From contig JAJFFB010000035.1 of NCBI GenBank assembly GCA_021776925.1, forward strand, positions 1 through 62,388: a DNA stretch of 62,388 bases. The letters run 5' to 3'. Below are positions 26,645 through 35,528 of this stretch, piece by piece. The first letter of the stretch is position 1. Each line of letters begins with the position of its first letter. Made by a program: the position numbers and the translations under genes. Source of the stretch: Planctomycetota bacterium. Lineage in GTDB: Bacteria; Planctomycetota; UBA1135. A model generated the notes under the pieces. The model worked only from the letters and a program-made list of their open reading frames with translations. It did not search any database and was not told the origin of the DNA.

Positions 26645-27354
26645 GCCGCGAAGAGTGGCAGCGCATGAGCCTGGCGCGGCGCGATCCGGCGGTGAACTAC
26701 CTGCTGCTGCTGCCGCTGGCGCTGATTCACCTTTCCGGGCGCCGCCCCGGCCAGGGTGGTGCTTTCGCTCTCATCGAGCAGGCGCTGGCTCCCTTGGGTG
26801 GTGCCGGCGTGTGGTTGTTGAGCGGCCTGCTTGCGGTGGTCTTCGTCTGGTCGGTGGGCCGCATCCGCCTGCTCGGTCTGCCGTGGCGTGGCGGTGGCGT
26901 GCTCCTGGTGGCCGAGGGGGTGCTCTGGGGGCTGCTTTTGGCCCCCGTCCTGCGCTGGCTGACGGCGCTGGTGTCGCAGGCAATGACGCGGCCGCTGGCG
27001 CTGGAATGGTCCGAAGTCCATGCGCGTCTGTCGCTGGCCGCCGGGGCTGGCCTATACGAAGAGATCCTCTTCCGCGCCATCCTGTTGAACGGCCTCTACA
27101 TCCTTTTTGGCGGCTTCTTCGGTGCCCTCGCCTCGCGCGGGGCAGCGCGCACCTTTTCCTTCGGCCTGGCCCTGCTGGTGTCCTCGCTGCTGTTCTCGCT
27201 GGCCCACGCCCTTGGTGACGAGGAAGCTCTGCAGGCCGGCCCCTTCATTTTCCGTCTGCTCGCCGGCGCGCTGCTCGGCGCGCTTTTCGCCGGGCGCGGA
27301 CTGGCGGTGGTGGCCTACGCCCACGCCGCCTACGATGCCCGGATCCTGTTATGA
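26641..27354 (+). CDS. CPBP family intramembrane metalloprotease (CAAX-like)
   Basis: The 237-residue membrane protein has about six hydrophobic segments and the three CPBP motifs: EExxxR in GLYEEILFRAIL (E140, E141, R145), a His in SLLFSLAHALG (H189) and a His in VVAYAHAAYD (H228). Family members include Rce1-type CAAX proteases and bacteriocin self-immunity proteases. Its place between ubiE and ubiX, overlapping both by 4 nt, is odd for a quinone operon. A role in processing or assembling membrane partners of the pathway is possible but only inferred. The start is the ATG at 26641. Confidence 0.82.
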   Translation: MSREEWQRMSLARRDPAVNYLLLLPLALIHLSGRRPGQGGAFALIEQALAPLGGAGVWLLSGLLAVVFVWSVGRIRLLGLPWRGGGVLLVAEGVLWGLLLAPVLRWLTALVSQAMTRPLALEWSEVHARLSLAAGAGLYEEILFRAILLNGLYILFGGFFGALASRGAARTFSFGLALLVSSLLFSLAHALGDEEALQAGPFIFRLLAGALLGALFAGRGLAVVAYAHAAYDARILL

Positions 27355-28001
27355 CCCATCCGCCGAACAGCGCTCGCCGCATCTTGCTCGCCGTCAGCGG
27401 CGCCTCGGGCGCGCTCTATGCGGTGCACACTCTGCGTATGCTGGTCGACGCCGGCGTCGCCGTCGATCTGGTCTATTCGGCGGCCGCGCGCCGCGTGCTG
27501 ACCGAAGAGACCGAGCTCACTTTTGAACGCGATGCGCGTGCGTTGCTTCGGCCTGACCAGTCCTGTGACCGGGTGCGGGTGCACGACCACGCCGACATCG
27601 GCGCCCCGCCCGCATCGGGCACCGCGCTCGGCGACAGCGTGGTGGTGGTGCCGTGTTCGCTCAGCACCCTCGCCGGCATTGCCCACGGATCCGCAGCCAA
27701 CCTGACCGAACGCGCCGCGCAGGTGGCGCTGAAGGAGGGCCGCCGACTGGTGCTGGTGCCACGCGAAACCCCGCTCGGCCGCAGTCACCTCGACGCGATG
27801 AGCCGCCTGGCCTGGGCCGGGGCGGTGATCCTGCCGGCCGCGCCGGGTTTCTACCACCGCCCACAGACCGTCGCCGACCTGGTCGACTTCGTCAGCGCCA
27901 AGATCCTGCGCGTATGCGGAGTGGAGCAGGACCGGGTACCCGCCTGGGACGGCGGCACCGGAGGCCCCAGCGGCGCGGAGGCGGTGAGCGGACCAGAGTG
28001 A
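27351..28001 (+). CDS. ubiX: Flavin prenyltransferase UbiX
   Basis: UbiX prenylates FMN to make the cofactor of UbiD-type decarboxylases in quinone synthesis. The 216-residue sequence has RILLAVSGASGALYAVHTLRML at the FMN-binding start. Then follow VVVVPCSLSTLAGIAHGSAANL and LVLVPRETPLGRSHLDAMSRL, then VILPAAPGFYHRP; these are the standard UbiX blocks. The ATG at 27351 overlaps the CPBP stop as ATGA, and its stop overlaps the ubiA GTG as GTGA. The partner UbiD is not in the window. Confidence 0.92.
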   Translation: MTHPPNSARRILLAVSGASGALYAVHTLRMLVDAGVAVDLVYSAAARRVLTEETELTFERDARALLRPDQSCDRVRVHDHADIGAPPASGTALGDSVVVVPCSLSTLAGIAHGSAANLTERAAQVALKEGRRLVLVPRETPLGRSHLDAMSRLAWAGAVILPAAPGFYHRPQTVADLVDFVSAKILRVCGVEQDRVPAWDGGTGGPSGAEAVSGPE

Positions 28002-28882
28002 GCCAATTCCGCCGCAGCCTGACGATGATCAAGTTCGAGCACAGCGTGTTCGCGCTGCCCTTTGCGCTGTCCGGTGCCTGGATCGCCGCCGCCGGCCTGC
28101 CGCCGTGGCGCGACCTGCTTGGCATCGTCGTCGCCGCGGTGGCGGCACGCTCCGCAGCGATGGCCTTCAACCGCCTCAGTGACCGCGACGTCGACGCCAC
28201 CAACCCGCGCACCGCCACGCGCGAACTGGTCACCGGAACCCTGAGTCCGGGCTACACAGCGGTATTCACCGCGGTCAACGCTGCGCTGTTCATCGCCACC
28301 TCGTTCTGGCTGGCGCCGGTGTGCGGTTGGCTGTCGCTGCCGGTGCTGGTCTTGCTGCTCGGCTACTCGCTGCTCAAGCGCTTCACCTGGTTGTGCCACC
28401 TCGGCCTCGGCCTGGCCCTCGCCTGCGCCCCGGCAGGTGCGTGGCTGGCGGTGAGCAAGGACTTCCTGCCCGGGTGGGGAGTGCCGCTGTGGATCGGCGC
28501 CGGAGTGGTGGCGTGGGTGGCCGGATTCGACGTCCTCTATTCGATTCAGGACATCCAGCACGACCGCAATGAAGAACTGCGCAGCCTGCCGGCGCGCTGG
28601 GGGGCGCGGCGCGCGCGCCAGGCGGCATTGCTGCTGCATTTCGCAGCCGTGGCGCTGTTCGCGGTCGCCGGAGAACTCGGCGGGCGCGGCTGGGCCTACC
28701 ACACCGGGGTCGCCGGGATGGCTGCCCTGCTCGGACTGCAGCACCTGTTGCTGCGCGGCGGGCGCGACGACCGCGTGCCGCTGGTTTTCTTCCGCGTCAA
28801 CGCCTGGGTCGGGCTGGTCTATTTCAGCGGCTTGCTGCTCGATCTGCACTGGACCGGGCCGGGCGCTAGGCTGGGTGCATGA
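27998..28882 (+). CDS. ubiA: 4-hydroxybenzoate polyprenyltransferase-like protein (UbiA/MqnP)
   Basis: This polytopic prenyltransferase attaches the isoprenoid chain to the aromatic quinone head. Residues 1-15 contain MIKFEHSVFALPFALSG, then the first Asp-rich motif AMAFNRLSDRDVDATNPRTATR with NxxxDxxxD, and the second DVLYSIQDIQHDRNEE. The start is the GTG at 27998, which overlaps the ubiX stop, giving 294 residues. In organisms using the futalosine route the homologue is MqnP. With ubiX and ubiE in the same operon, menaquinone synthesis is the likely use. The stop overlaps the holA ATG. Confidence 0.9.
   Translation: MSQFRRSLTMIKFEHSVFALPFALSGAWIAAAGLPPWRDLLGIVVAAVAARSAAMAFNRLSDRDVDATNPRTATRELVTGTLSPGYTAVFTAVNAALFIATSFWLAPVCGWLSLPVLVLLLGYSLLKRFTWLCHLGLGLALACAPAGAWLAVSKDFLPGWGVPLWIGAGVVAWVAGFDVLYSIQDIQHDRNEELRSLPARWGARRARQAALLLHFAAVALFAVAGELGGRGWAYHTGVAGMAALLGLQHLLLRGGRDDRVPLVFFRVNAWVGLVYFSGLLLDLHWTGPGARLGA
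28867..28872 (+). promoter_or_regulatory. Putative -10 hexamer TAGGCT, 6 nt before holA
   Basis: TAGGCT inside the end of ubiA fits TAnnnT and leaves exactly 6 nt before the holA ATG, the same spacing as at selA and selD. It may be an internal leaderless promoter for holA-mutL. Confidence 0.3.
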
Positions 28883-30030
28883 GCGCCGCTCGCCGCAAAT
28901 CCGCCCGCGCTCCCGACCCCGGCACGGTGTGCCGGGAATTGTGCGCGGCGGCGGCCCAAGGCGAACTGCCGCCCCTGCTGCTGCTCACCGCTCCTGTGCG
29001 CGGCGAAGAAGAGCCCTGGTTCGGCGAGCGCATCCTCAGCCAGGTGCGCGAGTGGGCGCGCGCTCAGAGCGACCTCGACCTGATGGACTGCGACGGCGGT
29101 TCGCCCGACTTCGACTCGACCAGCGTCGAAGCCTTCCTCGGTGCGCCGGGTCTGTTCGGCGGCGAACGCCTGCTGGTCTTTGGCCGCGCCACCAAGGCCC
29201 TGCAGAAGGCACCGGCCCTGGCGCCGGCGCTGGCCCAGGCTGCTGCGCGCGCAGACGGACCGCGCGCGATCGTGATCCAGGCCGGTGGCTCGGGAGCCTC
29301 CAAAGCGGTGCAAGCGCTGACCGCCGCCAAGGTCGGCCGCGTCGAGCGCTTCCGCCGCCTGTACGCCGATCCGCCGCCGTGGCGCCCGCACGACCAGGAC
29401 GCCAGCGAAGCCGCCGGCTTTGTCCAGGCCGAAGCCGCCGCGCGCGGACTGCGCTTTGCCGCCGGGGCCGCCGGAGCCCTGGTGCAGCTGGCCGGCGGGC
29501 GTCCGGGTGCGTTGGTGCAGAGCCTGGAGCACTTCGAACTGCTCGGTCTCGAAGGCATCGGCGTCGAGCAGGTGCGCGAGGTCGCCGCGCACGCCGCCGA
29601 GGGCAGCGCCTTTGACTACGCCGAGGCGGTGCTCGACGGCGACGGCCGCCGCGCGCTGCGCTGTCTGCAGCAACTGCGCTGGCGCGGCCTGCGCACCTGG
29701 GACGGCAAGCGGCTGGGCCCGCGCGACGCCTACTCGATGGTCTTCGCCGTGACCAGCAAGCAGCGCTCGCAGCTGGCCGCGGTGCGCGCCGCGCTGGATG
29801 CCGGCGGCGATTTTTCGGCGGCGTGCAAGGGCGCCGGCCTGCCCGCCGGGGGGCCGCCGGCGCAGCGCATGCGCACCCGCCTCGACCGCTGTGACGGCGA
29901 ACACCTCGATCGTGTGCTGCACGCTCTGCACCAGGCCGAACGCCACCTCAAGGTCGAGGGTTGGAGCCGCGGTCTGGCGGTGCTCGAACAGCTCGCCGTG
30001 AGCTGTCACCGGAGTCCGCGCCGTGCCTGA
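28879..30030 (+). CDS. holA: DNA polymerase III delta subunit
   Basis: The delta subunit opens the beta clamp within the clamp loader. The 383-residue protein matches HolA in its N-terminal core (EAFLGAPGLFGGERLLVFGRAT) and the central lid (AARGLRFAAGAAGALVQLAGG followed by LVQSLEHFELLG). The C-terminal collar reads FDYAEAVLDGDGRRALRCLQ and ends HQAERHLKVEG. The sequence is divergent and very Ala-rich, so the call rests on overall order of blocks. It overlaps ubiA by 4 nt and mutL by 8 nt. Confidence 0.78.
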   Translation: MSAARRKSARAPDPGTVCRELCAAAAQGELPPLLLLTAPVRGEEEPWFGERILSQVREWARAQSDLDLMDCDGGSPDFDSTSVEAFLGAPGLFGGERLLVFGRATKALQKAPALAPALAQAAARADGPRAIVIQAGGSGASKAVQALTAAKVGRVERFRRLYADPPPWRPHDQDASEAAGFVQAEAAARGLRFAAGAAGALVQLAGGRPGALVQSLEHFELLGLEGIGVEQVREVAAHAAEGSAFDYAEAVLDGDGRRALRCLQQLRWRGLRTWDGKRLGPRDAYSMVFAVTSKQRSQLAAVRAALDAGGDFSAACKGAGLPAGGPPAQRMRTRLDRCDGEHLDRVLHALHQAERHLKVEGWSRGLAVLEQLAVSCHRSPRRA

Positions 30031-31876
30031 ACCTCCGTCTCCATCGTCTTCGCGCCCGCCCGCCGTGCCTGATTCCTCCGCTTCGACCGCCCCCTCGATC
30101 CAGCGCCTCGAGGCGCGGGTGATCGACCAGATCGCCGCCGGCGAGGTCGTCGAGCGGCCCGCCAGCGTGGTCAAGGAACTGGTCGAAAACGCCATCGACG
30201 CCGGCGCTCACAACATCGAGGTGCGTCTGCAAGAGGGCGGCATGCGCCGCATCGAGGTACGCGACGACGGCCTCGGCATCGCCGCCGCCGACCTGCCGCT
30301 GGCGCTGACCTCTCATGCCACCTCCAAGCTGCGCCAGGTCGGCGACCTCGAAGCGATCGCCTCGCTCGGCTTTCGCGGCGAGGCGCTAGCGTCGATCGCC
30401 TCGGTCAGCCGGTTGGAACTGGTGTCGTGGCCGGCCGGGCAACAAGATGCTGCCAGCCTGCGTAGCGACTACGGGCATCTCGGCGAAGTGCAGGCCGCGG
30501 CGGGCGCGCGCGGCACGCGCCTGGTGGTCGAAGATCTGTTCGCCCAGACCCCGGCGCGGCTCAAGTTCCTCAAGCGCCCGGCCACCGAACTGGCGCATTG
30601 CGCGGCGTGGGTCGAACGGCTGGCCTTGAGCCACGTCGGCGTCGGCTTCCGCGTCGAGCATCAAGGGCGCTGCCTGCTCGAAGTCGCTGCCGACGCCGAC
30701 CTGGCAGCGCGTTGTGCGGCGGTCTACGGCGCCGGCCTGGCCGACAACATGGTCGCCATCGAGCACCGCAACAGCGGCGTGCAGCTGCAGGCGCGGGTCG
30801 GCCCGCCCGAGTCGGCGCGCCGCGACGCGCGCCGCGTCAACGTATTCCTGAACGGACGCTGGGTGCGCGACCCGCGCCTGCTGCGCGCGGTGCGCGAGGG
30901 GGTGCGCGAATTCGTGCCGCTGGGCCATTACCCGACGCTTTATCTGGCGCTGTCGGTAGCCCCCGACCGCGTCGACGTCAACGTGCATCCGCAAAAGACC
31001 GAGGTGCGTTTCCGCGACGAGCGGCTGATTTTCGGCAGCGTGGTGCGCGGCCTGCAAGAGGGCCTGTCGCGGGCGCAGTGGGCCACCCGTGCGGCCGGCC
31101 CGGTCGGCTCGCCGCCGCCGCGGTGGCGGCCAGGGAGCAGAGTGAGCCCGCCGCAGTCTTCCCTGCCGCCCGGCCTTGGTGCGGGCGACACTCGCGGCGC
31201 CCCCGGCAGCGGTGGCTGGCGTGATCCGGCCCCGCCGTCGGTGGTGGGTGAAGGAGGCCAGGCAGAGGCCGTCAGCCTGCCCCTGGACACGCCTGCGGGC
31301 AGCGGCGGCGGGCGCGTCCTGTCGGTGGCCAAGACCTATCTGGTGCGCGAGGTTGAAGGCGGCCTCGAAATCCTCGACCAGCACGCGCTGCACGAACGCG
31401 TCAATCTCGAGGAACTGCGCCAGGAAATCCGCCAGGGGCAGGTGGTGACCCAGCCGTTGCTGGTGCCGGTGCTGGTCGAGGTCGGCCGCGTCGAGCTGGC
31501 GCTGCTGCTCGACAAGGCCGATACCCTGCGCGCCCTCGGCGTGGAGGTCGAGGCCTTTGGCGACCACACTCTGGCGATCCGTTCGGTGCCCGCGCGTCTG
31601 ACCCGGCTGGTGCCGGAGAAGCTGCTCGACGATCTGCTCGAGATCGCGCGCGAGCAGCGCGCCGCCAGCCCCGAGAAGCTGGCCGAAGAAATGCTGTACT
31701 CGATGGCCTGCCGCGGCGCGGTGATGGCCGGCGACCGGCTGCAGGAAGAAGACCTGCAAGGACTGCTGCGCCGTGGTGCGCACCTGCCGCAGGACCGCAC
31801 CTGCGCCCACGGCCGCCCGGTACGCGTGTTCCTGTCGCTCGAAGATCTGGAAAAGGCCTTTTACCGGCGCGTCTGA
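30023..31876 (+). CDS. mutL: DNA mismatch repair protein MutL
   Basis: MutL links mismatch recognition by MutS to strand incision. Its N-terminal GHKL ATPase shows IDQIAAGEVVERPASVVKEL, ENAIDAGA, DDGLGI and GFRGEALASIASVS. The C-terminal half keeps the endonuclease motif DQHALHER (452-459) together with ACRGAVMAG and TCAHGRP, so this is a nicking-competent MutL, as in bacteria without MutH. A Pro/Gly-rich linker joins the halves. The start is the GTG at 30023, overlapping holA by 8 nt. Its 3' end overlaps the convergent gene by 16 nt. mutS is not in the window. Confidence 0.95.
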   Translation: MPEPPSPSSSRPPAVPDSSASTAPSIQRLEARVIDQIAAGEVVERPASVVKELVENAIDAGAHNIEVRLQEGGMRRIEVRDDGLGIAAADLPLALTSHATSKLRQVGDLEAIASLGFRGEALASIASVSRLELVSWPAGQQDAASLRSDYGHLGEVQAAAGARGTRLVVEDLFAQTPARLKFLKRPATELAHCAAWVERLALSHVGVGFRVEHQGRCLLEVAADADLAARCAAVYGAGLADNMVAIEHRNSGVQLQARVGPPESARRDARRVNVFLNGRWVRDPRLLRAVREGVREFVPLGHYPTLYLALSVAPDRVDVNVHPQKTEVRFRDERLIFGSVVRGLQEGLSRAQWATRAAGPVGSPPPRWRPGSRVSPPQSSLPPGLGAGDTRGAPGSGGWRDPAPPSVVGEGGQAEAVSLPLDTPAGSGGGRVLSVAKTYLVREVEGGLEILDQHALHERVNLEELRQEIRQGQVVTQPLLVPVLVEVGRVELALLLDKADTLRALGVEVEAFGDHTLAIRSVPARLTRLVPEKLLDDLLEIAREQRAASPEKLAEEMLYSMACRGAVMAGDRLQEEDLQGLLRRGAHLPQDRTCAHGRPVRVFLSLEDLEKAFYRRV

Positions 31877-32805
31877 ATGCGCGCGGTGTCGCGCCAGACG
31901 AAACTGCGGATCTCGAAGCTGCGCAGCGGATCGAGCGGTTCAAAGCTGCGCATCTGGTCGATGAAGCCCGGCAGCAGCCGGCCGTCGAAGTTGCGGTAGT
32001 CGCCGAAGGAGAACAACTGCGGAGGCGGTGGCGGCGGGGGCGGCAGGCTTTCCTCGGCGCCCTTTTTCGGCGGCGGCGGCGGCGCCTGCAGCAGCAAACG
32101 TTCGGGAAGCTCCTGGCCAGCGCGCACGCCCAGGCGGAAGGTCCAGGATTCGCGCCCGCGGCGCAGCTGGCCGGACAGCTCAGTGCCTTTCTCACCCTTG
32201 GCCAGGCGCAGGCCGGTGGCGCGTTTCTGCAGGCGCTCGAAGTCGAACAGCAGCAGGAAGTCGCCGCACAGGTCGATCGACTCGTCGATCGCGGCGCGGT
32301 CCTGCTGGTATTCGCGTGGGCCGAGATCGACCAGACTGCCGTCTTCCTGGCGCAGCCAGTACCCCTCGGCGTCGAAGCCCTTTTCGACCTTGGCGCCGGC
32401 ACGCGCCGAATCCGCGATCGACATCAGCAGTTCGCCCAGATCGGGGTGGTAGGCGAGGACCACGTCGGCCTCGCGCGCGCCGCTGGCGTCGAAATCGCGC
32501 AGATGGATCTTCATTTCGAAGGCGCTGACCGCAGGCAGCTCCGCGGTGGCCCGCTGGGCGGCGACCATGGCCGCCAGGAAACGCTCGGCGGCGGGATCAT
32601 TGGCCGCCGGCTGCGCCTCGCTGGGGGTGCCCTGGGTGGCCACCTCGGGCTCCTGGACGGTGGCCTGGGTCGCCACCTCGGGCTCCTGGAGGGTGCTTTC
32701 CGGGATCTGGACCGATGGCGTAGGCGGCGGCTCCTGGAGCGCGGCCAGGGGCAGCGGCAGGCAGGACAGGAATGCCAGGAATGGCGGCAGCAAAAGGGCA
32801 ATCAT
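31861..32805 (-). CDS. Hypothetical secreted protein with Pro-rich segments
   Basis: I do not recognise this protein (314 residues from ATG 32805; an in-frame ATG at 32835 is possible). It opens with a signal peptide (MIALLLPPFLAFLSCLPLPLAALQ), followed by a low-complexity stretch with the near-repeat QEPEVATQ twice. A mostly beta globular region contains AFEMKIHLRDFDASG and DVVLAYHPDLGELLMSI, reminiscent of LolA-like outer-membrane lipoprotein carriers in size and strand pattern; that comparison is only an impression. Two proline runs (seven and nine Pro-rich residues) lie near the C-terminus. It overlaps mutL by 16 nt, tail to tail. Confidence 0.6.
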   Translation of the reverse strand: MIALLLPPFLAFLSCLPLPLAALQEPPPTPSVQIPESTLQEPEVATQATVQEPEVATQGTPSEAQPAANDPAAERFLAAMVAAQRATAELPAVSAFEMKIHLRDFDASGAREADVVLAYHPDLGELLMSIADSARAGAKVEKGFDAEGYWLRQEDGSLVDLGPREYQQDRAAIDESIDLCGDFLLLFDFERLQKRATGLRLAKGEKGTELSGQLRRGRESWTFRLGVRAGQELPERLLLQAPPPPPKKGAEESLPPPPPPPPQLFSFGDYRNFDGRLLPGFIDQMRSFEPLDPLRSFEIRSFVWRDTARIQTRR

Positions 32806-32829
32806 GGTGAATCTGGTGGCCTCCGGTCC

Positions 32830-32835
32830 TAGCAT
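32830..32835 (+). promoter_or_regulatory. Putative -10 hexamer TAGCAT before the M16 pair
   Basis: TAGCAT fits TAnnnT and ends 9 nt before the ATG at 32845. The divergent secreted-protein gene starts on the other side of the same short gap. Confidence 0.3.
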
Positions 32836-32844
32836 ACGGGCCGG

Positions 32845-34248
32845 ATGTCGCCATCACAGACGCTTCCTGATCACCTCGAGCTGGCGCCCGAGGTCCACCT
32901 GCTCACCCTGCCCGAGCCGCGCTTCAAGCGCGTGCTGCTGCAGGTGCATTTCGAGCGACCGCTCGACGCCGACACGCCGGCACGCAGCCTGCTGGCGCAG
33001 GTGCTGCAGCAGGGCAGCGCGGCGTATCCCTCGCGGCGCGCGCTGGCCCGGCGCCAGGAAGAACTGTTCGGCGCCGGAGTCGGCCTCGACAGCGGCCGGG
33101 TGGCGGAAAGCAGCATGCTGAGCCTGACCTGTGGCTGCGTCGGCGAGCGCTTTCTGCCGCAGGGTGAAAAGATCCTCGCGGACGTGCTCGGCCTCGGGCG
33201 GGAACTGCTCGAGGCGCCGTTGCGCGGCGCCGGTGGCAGCGCCTGCGACGCCGACGTCTTCGCCCGCGAACAGGCGCAGATGCTGCGCCAGATCGACGCC
33301 CGGAGCGATGATCGCTCTGCCTACGCCTTCTACCAGTTCGTGCGTCAGATGTGCGCCGACGAGCCCTTCGCGCGCTTCACTCTCGGAACTCGTGCCGAAG
33401 CGCTGGCGCTGCAGCCCGACGACCTGGAACGGGTGCGCACCGATCTGCTCGCGCGCGCCGCGGTGCAGGTGGTCGCCGTCGGTCCTTTCGACCGCGGTGC
33501 CTTGCGCGCCCAGCTGCAGGAGTGGTTCGCCAACTCAGGGGCCAACTTAGGTGGCGGCGCAGATTGCAGCAACAACCGCGGCGGAGATTCCGGCGGAGGC
33601 GCGCCGCCTGCCGACCCCAGCCGCCGCGAGGTGGTAGCGCGGCCGCAGCCGGTGACCCCCGGGGCCTTGCGCGAATTTCACCAACAGATGTCGATCGACC
33701 AGGCGCGCCTGCTGCTCGGCTTCCGCTTCCCGGCGCCGCAGGACGCGTGCGCCATGGAGGCGATGGTGCTGGCCAACGCGGTCTACGGCGGCGGTCTGCA
33801 CGGCCGCCTGTTCCAGGTGGTGCGCGAACAGCGCTCGCTGGCCTACGGTATTTCCTCCTCGCCCTATCTGGTCAAAGGATTGATGGTGGTCTCGGCGGGC
33901 ATCGACGCGGCTGCCCACGCCGGGGTGCGCGACGAGGTCCTGCACCAGGCCGGCGAGATGGCCGCCGGGCGCATCGAAGAACAGGAGCTGGCGATGGCCA
34001 AGGCCTCGATCCTCAATGGTCTGCGCGGGCTGGGCGACTCCGCCGGCAGCCTGGCGCGCTTCCATCTGCGTGAATTCCGCCTCGGTTTCCAGCGCAGTCC
34101 GGAGCAGCGGGCGGCGCAGATCGACGCGGTGGAATTGGACCAGGTCGCCGCTGCGGCCTCGACCTGGCAGGCCGACTGTTCCTACCTGCTCAGCGGCGAT
34201 GATGGACCGGCCTCGGCGGCGACCAGCAGCGAAGAGGTGTCGGCATGA
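32845..34248 (+). CDS. M16 family peptidase-like protein, non-catalytic partner
   Basis: The 467-residue protein has the two-lobed M16 (insulinase/pitrilysin) layout. The N-terminal lobe contains VLLQVHFERPLDADTPARSLLA, but where HxxEH is expected it reads QQGSAAYPSRRALARRQEELFG, so no zinc site exists. The C-terminal lobe has the M16 signature VYGGGLHGRLFQVVREQRSLAYGI. It matches the YmfF-type subunit, which pairs with an active YmfH-type subunit; that is the next gene, overlapping by 4 nt (ATGA). The active and inactive chains likely form a heterodimer. Confidence 0.82.
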   Translation: MSPSQTLPDHLELAPEVHLLTLPEPRFKRVLLQVHFERPLDADTPARSLLAQVLQQGSAAYPSRRALARRQEELFGAGVGLDSGRVAESSMLSLTCGCVGERFLPQGEKILADVLGLGRELLEAPLRGAGGSACDADVFAREQAQMLRQIDARSDDRSAYAFYQFVRQMCADEPFARFTLGTRAEALALQPDDLERVRTDLLARAAVQVVAVGPFDRGALRAQLQEWFANSGANLGGGADCSNNRGGDSGGGAPPADPSRREVVARPQPVTPGALREFHQQMSIDQARLLLGFRFPAPQDACAMEAMVLANAVYGGGLHGRLFQVVREQRSLAYGISSSPYLVKGLMVVSAGIDAAAHAGVRDEVLHQAGEMAAGRIEEQELAMAKASILNGLRGLGDSAGSLARFHLREFRLGFQRSPEQRAAQIDAVELDQVAAAASTWQADCSYLLSGDDGPASAATSSEEVSA

Positions 34249-35528
34249 AGATCCTGCAACAGATCCGCGAGGCGCGCATGGACGAAGAGGTGATCGTCGC
34301 CGAAGCCGCTTCCGGCATGCGCGTGGCGGTGGCGCGCAAGCCCGGCTACTCGACCGCCGCGGGCTATTTCGGCTTGCGCTTCGGCAGCAACGACGTGCGC
34401 TTCCGCTCCCCTGAGGGGGGAGAGGTGCAGGTGCCCGAGGGCAGTGCGCACTATCTGGAGCACAAGCTGTTCGAAGGGCGCGAGGAGAAGGTGTTCGACC
34501 GCTTCGGCAAACTCGGCGCCGACTTCAACGGCGGCACCGGCTTCTCCAGCACCTCCTATTACTTCGTCAGTTCGGGCGCCTTCGCGCCGTGTCTGGAGGT
34601 GTTGCTCGATTTCGTCCAGCATCCGATGATCACCGAAGAACGGGTCGACAAGGAGCGCGGCATCATCGAACAGGAAGTGCGCATGTACGAAGACGCGCCC
34701 GAGTGGCGCGGGCATTTCCTGCTCCACCGCGCGCTCTACCACCAGCACCCGATCCGCGTTTCGCCGGGCGGGCCGGTGTCCGAGGTGCGGCGTACCACCG
34801 CCGCGCACCTGCGCGCGTGCTTCGACGCCTTCTATCGACCGCACCGCATGTGCCTGGCGCTGGCCGGCGACTTCGATCCGCAGCAGGTGCTCGACTGGGT
34901 CGAACAGTGGGCCGATCCGGCGCGGCCGGGCCAGCCGCTGTCGCTTGCTCCTGAGGAACCGGCCACGCCGGCCACCGACTGGCTCGAAGAGGAGTTTGCG
35001 GTCAGCCGCCCACACGTGTGGCTGGGCTGGCGCGAGGGTGGTGGCCCGGGGCTTGGCCGCCCACTGCTGCAGCAGCGCGTACTCAGCGGCCTGGCGATGG
35101 ACCTGCTGTTCGAGGACTCGAGCGTGGTCCACGAGGCGCTGTATCGCGAGGGTGTCATCGACGACAGCTTTGGCGCCCATTCCTCCTACGACCACGACTG
35201 GGGCTACGTCTCGGTGCAGGGTCTGAGCGATGATCCCGAGCGCTTCGCGGCACGCCTGCGCGAGGAGGCCGCGCGCTTCGCCGCCGAGGGTCCGCTGGCG
35301 GCCGATTTCGAGCGCGTGCGCCGTGCCGCCTGGGGCGCCACCGTGAGCGGTTGCCAGACGCCGGCCTCGCTGGCCGGCAGCGTGCTGCACAGCCTGCTCG
35401 CCGAGGTCGAGCCGTTCGAGTACCTCGACGTGCTCGCCGGAGTGCGCCGCGAAGACGTCGCCGAGTGGGCCGCGCGGGTGCTCGATCCGGCGCAGTCGGC
35501 GGTGGCGGTGCTGCGCCCGCCGAAGTGA
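34245..35528 (+). CDS. M16 family zinc peptidase, active subunit (YmfH-like)
   Basis: The 427-residue protein keeps the inverted zinc motif HYLEH (H69, E72, H73) in SAHYLEHKLFEG, and the distal Glu in ERGIIEQEVRMYED about 70 residues later. GADFNGGTGFSSTSYYF is the usual substrate-edge sequence. YmfH-type proteins are paired with inactive YmfF homologues, here directly upstream with an ATGA overlap. The miaA start overlaps the stop codon by one base (TGATG), so the three genes form a tight operon. The substrate is unknown. Confidence 0.88.
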   Translation: MKILQQIREARMDEEVIVAEAASGMRVAVARKPGYSTAAGYFGLRFGSNDVRFRSPEGGEVQVPEGSAHYLEHKLFEGREEKVFDRFGKLGADFNGGTGFSSTSYYFVSSGAFAPCLEVLLDFVQHPMITEERVDKERGIIEQEVRMYEDAPEWRGHFLLHRALYHQHPIRVSPGGPVSEVRRTTAAHLRACFDAFYRPHRMCLALAGDFDPQQVLDWVEQWADPARPGQPLSLAPEEPATPATDWLEEEFAVSRPHVWLGWREGGGPGLGRPLLQQRVLSGLAMDLLFEDSSVVHEALYREGVIDDSFGAHSSYDHDWGYVSVQGLSDDPERFAARLREEAARFAAEGPLAADFERVRRAAWGATVSGCQTPASLAGSVLHSLLAEVEPFEYLDVLAGVRREDVAEWAARVLDPAQSAVAVLRPPK

